Part shown: piece by piece, positions 1 through 4,781 of the stretch
Position numbering within the stretch: position 1 is the stretch's first letter
Layout of the letters: each line of letters starts with the position of its first letter
Assembly (NCBI RefSeq): GCF_020829685.1
Contig: NZ_JAIVFR010000407.1
Coordinates: 1-6,298, forward strand
Direction: 5' to 3'
DNA: 6,298 bases
Source: Nostoc sp. CHAB 5715
GTDB lineage: Bacteria; Cyanobacteriota; Cyanobacteriia; Cyanobacteriales; Nostocaceae
The notes under the pieces: generated by a model
What the model was told of the DNA's origin: nothing
Database searches by the model: none
Seen by the model: only the letters and a program-made list of their open reading frames with translations
Made by a program: the position numbers and the translations under genes

Positions 1-95
1 TAATAATAAGCTCAAGTTAATTAAAAGGCTTGGATATGGCTTTCGTAACTTTAGCAATTTTAGATTACGCAGCTTATTAAACTGGCATTTTACTA
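1..95. other. AT-rich 3' flank of the left actin-like gene
   Basis: This non-coding stretch lies just past the stop codon of the leftmost gene. A 9-base inverted pair, TAATAAGCT at 4-12 and AGCTTATTA at 71-79, is separated by 58 bases. The spacing is long and no T-run follows on the minus strand, so it is not a convincing terminator. No gene or other site was seen. Confidence 0.4.
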
Positions 96-1031
96 TTAAT
101 TATCCATAAAAGTAACCGAAGAACCATTAGCTTCCACCGGATTGTCCAGGATTTTGAAACCGTTCTTCTCTAAGAGCTTCTTAAATCCTGGTAACAGGCA
201 GCCTCCACCAATCGCCCAGATTTCATCCCCTTGGTGCTTGGCATCAAGTGTCAGATTCACCACTTTCTTCAAGTATTTTTCATACCAATCTTTCAAACAA
301 GTGCTGTATATATCTTTGATATCGATGTCACGGCTGTACCGGGTATGCCCCATTTCTAGACAAAATCGGATCTTGGATGCATCCCCAATTTTCCCCCCAT
401 TTAGATGTTTCATCTTTTGGGAAATATCATCGATGAGAACTTCTACACCTATGGGGTAGGCGGTGTGAACTTCTCGTTTCCCCTGGTTGTAACGAGAATA
501 CAAAGTCGTACCATTGCCAAAGTCTAAAATAGTTAATTTTTTGGGTAGTTGATGCCCAAACAATGCACCCATCCCCTCTAGAACGACTTTCAGCACTTCT
601 ACTTTCACCTCTGATTGTTTACCAGCAAGTATTGGCTGATATTCTCCACTGAGTACTTTTTGCAATTCGTTCGCCAGACCAACATCATGTAAGCTGACAA
701 CTAATTTTAAGTGCCAAGCCTTACGGTGTGGCAGATGTGCCAATGCACCGAACAAAGTCAACAACGCATTATTGACTTTATTTTCATTGTTGTCTGTATT
801 CCGGTCAAAATGATAACCTGTGCGGAAAGCTGATTCTCCGACTGTGTAAGCACTACCGTTAAAAACTACCCTCCCTGGTACATCCTCCATGTCGGCTGTG
901 GAAATATAGCTGGGGACACGAACAACTTCAAAGCCATCGACTAAAAGTTTTAGGCTTCCGTAACCGTTATCAAAGCCAGCAGGAAAAATTTTTTGCAAGG
1001 CGTGAATGTTCGACATAGGGATCAAGTCCAT
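96..1031 (-). CDS. parM: ParM/Alp-type actin-like ATPase (left copy)
   Basis: This 311-residue protein is predicted to be a bacterial actin-like ATPase of the ParM/StbA group, which forms cytoplasmic filaments that push or pull plasmid copies apart. The actin-fold nucleotide motifs are all visible. Phosphate-1 is AGFDNGYGSLKLL at about residues 18-30, with Asp21. Phosphate-2 is TILDFGNGTTLYS at about 167-179, with Asp170. The adenosine loop is IWAIGGGCLLPGF at about 261-273. The C-terminal EANGSS segment resembles the end of many ParM proteins, and the length is typical. No good Shine-Dalgarno precedes the ATG at 1031 or an in-frame ATG at 1016, so the start is uncertain by five codons. Its usual partner ParR is not recognisable next to it. 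A repeat array (1170-1311) lies about 140 bp upstream and could be its centromere, by inference. It is clearly distinct from the actin-like gene at 4782-6026. The family call is firm; the role in partition is likely. Confidence 0.85.
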   Translation of the reverse strand: MDLIPMSNIHALQKIFPAGFDNGYGSLKLLVDGFEVVRVPSYISTADMEDVPGRVVFNGSAYTVGESAFRTGYHFDRNTDNNENKVNNALLTLFGALAHLPHRKAWHLKLVVSLHDVGLANELQKVLSGEYQPILAGKQSEVKVEVLKVVLEGMGALFGHQLPKKLTILDFGNGTTLYSRYNQGKREVHTAYPIGVEVLIDDISQKMKHLNGGKIGDASKIRFCLEMGHTRYSRDIDIKDIYSTCLKDWYEKYLKKVVNLTLDAKHQGDEIWAIGGGCLLPGFKKLLEKNGFKILDNPVEANGSSVTFMDN

Positions 1032-1052
1032 ACGTTTTGATTTGTGAAAGTT

Positions 1053-1064
1053 ATCTGTTCAGAT
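1053..1064. promoter_or_regulatory. Short perfect inverted repeat upstream of left parM
   Basis: ATCTGTTCAGAT has perfect 5-base arms around a TT centre and lies 22-33 bp upstream of the ATG at 1031. TTATCT also occurs twice here as a direct repeat. The position suits an operator, but the arms are short and chance is possible. Confidence 0.2.
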
Positions 1065-1070
1065 TATCTA

Positions 1071-1146
1071 GGGGAGCAGGAAAGCAGGGGAGAGAAGAAT
1101 AACTTGCTATGAGTCTTTCCCCAGAACTCTGCCCCTTCCTTCTCTA
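1071..1146. repeat. G/A-rich then C/T-rich intergenic repeat
   Basis: A purine-rich stretch (GGGGAGCAGGAAAGCAGGGG and following bases) is followed by a pyrimidine-rich one ending CCCCTTCCTTCTCT. The two halves can pair imperfectly, for example AGAGAAG with CTTCTCT. Strings of GGGGAGCAGG type are common in intergenic regions of filamentous cyanobacteria. It is most likely a dispersed repeat in the leader of the left parM, with no known function. Confidence 0.4.
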
Positions 1147-1169
1147 ACCTCAAGAGCTTATCATAACCC

Positions 1170-1231
1170 CTTGGGGGCTAAGTGGGGTATATTTGGCTGT
1201 CTGACATTTTATACCCCACTTAGCCCCTAAG
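1170..1231. repeat. Long near-perfect inverted repeat (22-bp arms)
   Basis: The arm at 1170-1191 (contains GGGGGCTAAGTGGGGTATA) is the reverse complement of the arm at 1210-1231 (contains TATACCCCACTTAGCCCC), with one mismatch in 22 positions. The 18-base spacer is at 1192-1209. No T-run follows on either side, so it is not a standard terminator. Each arm carries the words TGGGGTATA and TAGCCCC (or complements), which recur further right. It could be a cruciform, a protein-binding site in a partition or replication locus, or a miniature mobile element. Confidence 0.75.
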
Positions 1232-1233
1232 AA

Positions 1234-1311
1234 TACCCCATATAGGTGTCAAATTCTCATCGAAGTTCTAATCTATCTTTGGGGTACATATAGCCCCCAT
1301 ATAGCCCCCAT
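1234..1311. repeat. G4/C4 repeat cluster with 11-bp tandem units
   Basis: Two exact copies of ATATAGCCCCC stand head to tail at 1288-1298 and 1299-1309. CCCCATATAG occurs at 1236-1245 and 1295-1304. The word GGGGTA or its complement TACCCC occurs at 1234-1239 and 1281-1286, and again in the hairpin arms at 1184-1189 and 1212-1217. With the hairpin to the left, this makes a 140-bp array of shared short words in both orientations. Such clusters are typical of iterons or centromere-like sites, but no functional assignment can be proved here. Confidence 0.6.
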
Positions 1312-1573
1312 CAGCAATTTTTGAAATCTTTTCTATGAACGCAGTAGAAATTAACTTACAAAAAAGTAGAGAAGAAGGAATAAAAAACTTTAGTTGTGGA
1401 TCTAAGCCCACTTAAAAAAATATTTATTCCGAGACGCATAGCGCGAAATACAAAGCGTCCTTGCTTCAATCCCGCGTTTCAAAACGTTGGTTCCCTACAC
1501 CCTCTAAAATGGTTGACTGTTTGATTTATACTCTCCTGTCAATGTCTTTGTTATTAAATTAGCTTCCTGCAAG
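1312..1573. other. Non-coding spacer with short repeat fragments
   Basis: No convincing gene was seen. A 26-residue open frame at 1335-1415 on the plus strand has no ribosome site and no recognisable motif. GAGACGCATAGCGCG near 1432 resembles the small GAGACGC-type palindromic repeats scattered in cyanobacterial genomes, but only loosely. TTGACT (1513-1518) and TATACT (1527-1532) are only 8 bp apart, so they do not form a promoter. Confidence 0.35.
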
Positions 1574-1705
1574 ATGTCTAGCCAGAGCTTTGATACAGCT
1601 GGAATTTATCTACGAGAAATTGGTCGCTTTCCGAGGCTATTGCTAGAGGAAGAGATTGTCTACACAAGAATTGTAAGGTACGCTCTGCTCATGGACAAGG
1701 AATGA
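1574..1705 (+). pseudogene. Orphan sigma-70 region 1.2 fragment
   Basis: This 43-codon open frame contains DTAGIYLREIGRFPRLLLEE (residues 7-26) and continues EIVYTRIV. That is the characteristic start of region 1.2 in cyanobacterial primary and group 2 sigma factors (pattern YLxEIGRxPLLxxEEEIxY). Intact members have more than 300 residues and carry regions 2, 3 and 4 for core binding and recognition of the -10 and -35 elements. Here the frame ends in TGA at 1703-1705, and no region 2 sequence was seen in other frames nearby. No clear ribosome site precedes the ATG. It is best read as the 5' stub of a sigma gene lost by deletion. Expression as a tiny peptide is possible but unsupported. It is the only clear coding remnant on the plus strand and points toward the other remnant at 1763-2101. 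Confidence 0.6.
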
Positions 1706-1762
1706 AAGCTTTACGACGTGAGCAAGAGCAAATTAAAGATTATTTGGTTTCTTGAAAACTAT

Positions 1763-2101
1763 TTATGTCCAAGAAGAAGGAATCGCTATTGTAGAAAGCA
1801 CTTCTCCCGTACTCAGTCTAATAGCAGTTTGCTCAGAGTTGGGGCATTGAACTTTAACTTGGATGATTGAAGTCCGTCCATTATATTCTCCAACTACAGG
1901 CTCACCCGTAAACTCACAAAGTATCCCCTCTTGGCAGTGTCAGCATTCAAATATAATTCGGCTCACTGCTTTGTCGCAGTCTAGAAATCTCATATGCTGA
2001 AACCGTTCCGCTGATAATTCTGGTTTGACTCTGCGGGATTCAGGCGAAAGCCATTTGGGTAGTTTAGATAGGCACTCATAGATTACATGGACATCTCCGA
2101 T
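1763..2101 (-). pseudogene. Broken hypothetical gene downstream of parB
   Basis: The frame read down from 2101 gives 112 codons before the stop at 1763-1765, interrupted once by TGA at 1940-1942 (codon 54). The translated pieces look protein-like. The first includes VIYECLSKLPKWLSPESRR and ends IIFEC; the second begins HCQEGILCEF and later contains VQCPNSEQ. Cysteines around the break (EC-stop-HC, then LC and QC) suggest that the ancestor had a zinc-ribbon-like cluster, which is inference. No start codon lies near the 5' end: the frame begins just after a TGA at 2102-2104, and the first in-frame ATG is near codon 37. Loss of the start plus an internal stop points to decay rather than one sequencing error. 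It lies 28 bp past parB on the same strand and may once have been the third gene of that operon. The family is not recognised. Confidence 0.5.
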
Positions 2102-2129
2102 TCAGGGAACTAAGTCGGACGAGATAGTA

Positions 2130-3281
2130 TTAGTCCAACTTTTTCCGAATCTCTTTTGCCTTAGCTTCTAATACAGCCAATAAATCTCTCAGTTGCTCTT
2201 GCTGGATATCTTCGACCTTAGTTGCTGAGACATCTCGAATTAGAGAACTGATTTGGTGACTTGGTTTAGGTTTTGTTTCAGGAGCATGTTCAGCAATAGT
2301 TTGGGCAACTAGAAAACGAGTTTGAGCGACTGTTAGTCTTTCTTGCAAAACTTGTGATGTAGCATCTTGTCGGATTTTAAGAGCTTTAGTTTCCTCAATT
2401 TTTAAATTTTTAGAATTTAGTTTTTGGAGTGAACGGGCATGGTTTGCACCAAGTCCTGATTGTCTAATCGCAATTTTTAAGTCTTCTGAAAGCCGTAAAC
2501 AAGGAAAGACATTTGCATCTACTGATGCTGGATTTTGTTGAAAACGTAGTAACAACAGAAGAATACTTTGTTCTATTTCGTCTAAATTAAATTCTTTAAT
2601 GCCTTCTGACTGCTCTTTTCTAGTTAAAATAACCAATTCAGTTAATTGGGGCAAAAGTTTTTTTGCGTTTAATCTAGCTATTGCTCTCCTAAGCGCTCTA
2701 ACTACTTCTTCCTGTTCAAATTCCAAAGCTAACTTAGCCTGTTGAATCAAACCTTCGGCTAAATCTAGCTCATTCAAGCTTTCTCGGTGAAGACTAGTTA
2801 ATAACGTGCGTGCATGTAATTCCTCTTCAGAAAGTTCTTTTACAAGCATCACTGCATCAAGCGTTTCAATTTCTGGCTGTAACTCTTCTGCAACGGATCT
2901 CCATCTCCGTTCTCCATCAAAAATGAGATTTCCCGGTAGTAAAATAATCGGCTGTTGTTGCCCTTCCTCTCTAATTGAAACAGCCATACTCCGAATACTA
3001 TCCGAAGTAAATGTTTGCCTTGCTTGTTTCGGATTGGGTCTTACCTCACTATAGTGAATTTTAAAAATTCCAGATGCTTTCAAATGTTCTCGTAGGTCTT
3101 CAATAGTTTGATTGAGGAGTGTACGTTCTTCTTCAGCAAGCTTTCCCTGTGCTTCTTCATCTTTTAATCTTGTAATCTCTGCCTGTAAATCTTCTACTCG
3201 TTCTTCAAGCTCAAATATCTGTTGTGAATCAGCAGCAGAAGCAAACATTCCAAGTACACTGGGTTTGTTTAATTTTGTCAT
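2130..3281 (-). CDS. parB: ParB-type partition protein with N-terminal coiled coil
   Basis: This 383-residue protein belongs to the ParB/Spo0J family. Such proteins bind a parS-type site, spread or clamp on DNA, and stimulate the ParA ATPase to move plasmid copies over the nucleoid. Residues 20-68 form a charged, heptad-like coiled coil that most ParB proteins lack. The ParB/sulfiredoxin-type domain follows: VRPNPKQAR at 80-88, the segment at about 96-116 ending QQQPIILLP, box I GERRWRSVAE at 123-132 (family pattern GERRxRA), and box II TSLHRESLNELDLAEG at about 162-177. LGANHARSLQKLN at 277-289 matches the helix-turn-helix end usually written GxxHARxLL. A second helical segment closes the protein at 362-382 and could dimerise. 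It starts 3 bp after the parA stop, so the two are co-transcribed and probably translationally coupled. The ParA partner and operon layout support a partition role. Confidence 0.9.
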   Translation of the reverse strand: MTKLNKPSVLGMFASAADSQQIFELEERVEDLQAEITRLKDEEAQGKLAEEERTLLNQTIEDLREHLKASGIFKIHYSEVRPNPKQARQTFTSDSIRSMAVSIREEGQQQPIILLPGNLIFDGERRWRSVAEELQPEIETLDAVMLVKELSEEELHARTLLTSLHRESLNELDLAEGLIQQAKLALEFEQEEVVRALRRAIARLNAKKLLPQLTELVILTRKEQSEGIKEFNLDEIEQSILLLLLRFQQNPASVDANVFPCLRLSEDLKIAIRQSGLGANHARSLQKLNSKNLKIEETKALKIRQDATSQVLQERLTVAQTRFLVAQTIAEHAPETKPKPSHQISSLIRDVSATKVEDIQQEQLRDLLAVLEAKAKEIRKKLD

Positions 3282-3284
3282 CGA

Positions 3285-4088
3285 TTAACCTCTTATTAGC
3301 TTAAGTTCGTTAACTAGTGCATCAACAATTGGCATAAAATCTCCTCTTGCCTCTTTACCCGGTCTGTAAATTCCCAGAGGTAGCCCTCTACCAGAAGCAT
3401 TAAGAATATCCGCTGATTCTCGAATTGGGCTAAAATACTGAATTCCCAAATTCTTACAGACTAGGGGAAGTTCCTCAACAATACTTCTATGCGCTCCCCA
3501 ATCACTTTTCCAACGGGTAGGAACTATACCTAATATTTTCGGAGTCGGTTTCAATCTCAGCCGCTTGCAGTTGAAATAGTACCACTCAATCATCGCCGCA
3601 GCACTTTGAGAAGCCTTATACTCAGGTTGAATGGGAATTAACACGTGGCTAGAAGCTGCAAGAGCAGTCAGTGGTAAAGGCTCCAATGTTGCAGGACAAT
3701 CGATAATTACAAAATCGTGAGATAAGGGGTAATCACTCAACCGATCTGCAAGAGTATAAGCTCCACGCAGATCCTTTGAAACTGCTCGAATTGTTTCGTG
3801 TAATTCTTTTCCGCCTTTACAAACTTGAATTTTATCAATCTTACCTTGCCAAGCTGTAACTAAAGGCCAGTTCCCATTGAAGTCTGGCTCGTAAACATTA
3901 GCCATTGTTCCCTGTGTTTTAAATTCTCCTAATCCGCAAAATAATGTCAATGATTCGTTAGGATCGATGTCTAATAGTGCCACTGAATAGCCACGAACAC
4001 CCAATTCATACGCAAGATTGTATGAAATAGTACTTTTCGCTACTCCTCCAGCGTTTGTCTCAATCGAAAGGGTCAAATTGGCAGGCAT
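3285..4088 (-). CDS. parA: ParA-type partition ATPase lacking the signature lysine
   Basis: This is a ParA/MinD-superfamily ATPase of 267 residues from the ATG at 4088. ParA proteins bind nucleoid DNA as ATP dimers and are released by ParB. The P-loop TNAGGVAKST is at residues 11-20. Lys18 of the classical Walker A is kept, but the upstream signature lysine (KGGxGK) is Ala13. LLDIDPNES at 38-46 holds the switch Asp40, FVIIDCPATL at 126-135 is Walker B with Asp130, and PIQPEYKASQSA follows at 152-163. There is no N-terminal DNA-binding domain, so it is a small ParA. An in-frame ATG at 4133 would add 15 residues. I prefer 4088 because a purine-rich AAGAAAGAG lies 8 bases upstream and the P-loop then sits near the N-terminus as usual; the upstream ATG abuts a palindrome and has no ribosome site. 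A promoter and paired palindromes lie upstream, and parB follows after 3 bp. Confidence 0.92.
   Translation of the reverse strand: MPANLTLSIETNAGGVAKSTISYNLAYELGVRGYSVALLDIDPNESLTLFCGLGEFKTQGTMANVYEPDFNGNWPLVTAWQGKIDKIQVCKGGKELHETIRAVSKDLRGAYTLADRLSDYPLSHDFVIIDCPATLEPLPLTALAASSHVLIPIQPEYKASQSAAAMIEWYYFNCKRLRLKPTPKILGIVPTRWKSDWGAHRSIVEELPLVCKNLGIQYFSPIRESADILNASGRGLPLGIYRPGKEARGDFMPIVDALVNELKLIRG
3289..3294 (-). promoter_or_regulatory. parB ribosome binding site inside parA 3' end
   Basis: AAGAGG on the minus strand lies 7 bases before the parB ATG (3279-3281). It falls within the last codons of parA, whose TAA is at 3285-3287. This fixes the parB start and suggests translational coupling. 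Confidence 0.65.
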
Positions 4089-4132
4089 AATTTTTTCTCT
4101 TTCTTGATTACTATATTTCCGACTCCCAGTCA

Positions 4133-4185
4133 TGAGATAACGTTATATCAGTTTGGGCGAAGAATTTTGAGATAATGTTATATCA
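4133..4185. promoter_or_regulatory. Paired 18-bp near-palindromes (operator or parS candidate)
   Basis: TGAGATAACGTTATATCA at 4133-4150 and TGAGATAATGTTATATCA at 4168-4185 differ at one base. Their starts are 35 bp apart. Each is a near-palindrome: the first matches its own reverse complement at 16 of 18 positions. The right copy covers the proposed parA -10 box and the left copy lies in the leader, so binding would block transcription. Paired dyads upstream of parAB usually serve ParA or ParB autorepression, and some double as the centromere; which applies here is inference. Confidence 0.65.
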
Positions 4186-4206
4186 TTTTTCTGATTTCTC
4201 TAACAA
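4177..4206 (-). promoter_or_regulatory. Sigma70-like promoter for parAB
   Basis: Read on the minus strand, TTGTTA (4201-4206) is followed after 18 bp by TATAAC (4177-4182), which matches the -10 consensus at five of six bases. The predicted start near 4170 gives a leader of about 80 bases to the ATG at 4088. The -10 box lies inside the right-hand near-palindrome, fitting a repressed promoter. Confidence 0.45.
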
Positions 4207-4224
4207 GGATTGCTATCAAAATAG

Positions 4225-4350
4225 ATGTTTACTGCAAGTAATCATCTACCTAGCGACACAGATTGCCCAGCGTGGAATTGTACACCAAAAGAAATATACA
4301 CCTTCAAAGAGATATTGACTCAGCACTTGCTCAATCAAACAGTTCCGTAG
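4225..4350 (+). CDS. Possible 41-residue small ORF divergent from parA
   Basis: An ATG at 4225 opens a 41-codon frame ending in TAG at 4348-4350. The peptide includes DCPAWNCTPKEIYTFKEILT, with two cysteines six residues apart, and has a plausible protein-like composition. After the TAG the same frame continues ESIIAFVQAGY before the next stop, so it could be the remnant of a slightly longer gene. AAGGA at 4204-4208 is 16 bases from the ATG, too far for a good ribosome site. No family is recognised. The ORF would be transcribed away from parA. It may be a chance frame. Confidence 0.22.
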   Translation: MFTASNHLPSDTDCPAWNCTPKEIYTFKEILTQHLLNQTVP

Positions 4351-4735
4351 GAAAGCATTATTGCCTTTGTGCAAGCTGGTTATTAAGTATAAAAATCAAC
4401 ATCATAATTTTAGTGCTATTGCACTTTTAAAGCTGTGTCCATAAGCAACTATTAATGCGACTTTTTTGAGCTTATTGACAATAGAAATCTTCTGTTGACG
4501 TAATATGACCACCCTGCCATGAAGATTCTACGCTGAACAACAGTCTTTGTTCAAAGTGTACTCGAGTGAAGCGGGATAACAATATTCTCTATCTATGCTA
4601 ATGTCATTACAGAAAAGGGCACTGCCTACAAGGAAGTATTTTCAATCCCCTATAACTAGCTATTCTCACCTAACCACGAGTAATCCTCTCATTCTTGCAG
4701 TGGTTATTGAGAAGTTACGTAAAAAGCATCCCAGA
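4351..4735. other. Intergenic region without a recognisable gene
   Basis: Stops are frequent in all frames. A minus-strand frame of about 45 codons in 4390-4540 lacks an ATG start and shows no known motif. AGTGC-TATT-GCACT near 4412-4425 can form a small hairpin. A plus-strand 70-residue frame from 4595 has no ribosome site and runs through a terminator stem, so I do not call it. Otherwise only the weak promoter-like site at 4475-4506 was noted. Confidence 0.35.
4475..4506 (+). promoter_or_regulatory. Weak plus-strand promoter-like site
   Basis: A perfect TTGACA (4475-4480) is followed by TAATAT (4501-4506) after 20 bp, which is longer than the usual 16-19. If active it would give a transcript of roughly 260 bases ending at the plus-strand T-run at 4767-4772. 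The long spacer makes this doubtful. Confidence 0.2.
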
Positions 4736-4772
4736 AGTGTAGTTGCAGTCCTTGTAACTACACTACTTTTTT
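4736..4772 (+). terminator. Stem-loop terminator beside the 3' end of right actin-like gene
   Basis: AGTGTAGTTGC (4736-4746) pairs with GTAACTACACT (4754-4764) through 11 pairs including one G-T, around a 7-base loop. TTTTTT follows at 4767-4772, so the classic form is oriented on the plus strand. It lies 10 bp beyond the stop of the minus-strand gene at 4782. Read on the minus strand, an A-run precedes the stem and a T-run (CTTTTT) appears about ten bases after it, so an extended hairpin could also stop that gene's transcripts. It is probably bidirectional. Confidence 0.6.
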
Positions 4773-4781
4773 CTGAGCTAA

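Noticed and set aside
142..459. Plus-strand 105-residue open frame
   Set aside because: It lies wholly antisense to the left parM, and its composition is that of a shadow frame.
1170..1231. Long hairpin as an intrinsic terminator
   Set aside because: No T-run follows on either strand, and no complete gene ends next to it.
1288..1309. Tandem units as a CRISPR array
   Set aside because: Units are 11 bp with no spacers between them, and no cas gene is present.
1335..1415. 26-residue plus-strand ORF
   Set aside because: Too short, no ribosome site, no motif.
1940..1942. In-frame TGA as selenocysteine or programmed readthrough
   Set aside because: The gene also lacks a start codon, no selenocysteine insertion hairpin was identified, and cyanobacteria are not generally known to use selenocysteine.
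4569..4586. GCGGGATAACAATATT resembles a lac operator
   Set aside because: It has an extra G and lacks the full operator symmetry. There is no lac-type regulator or vector sequence around it; treated as coincidence.
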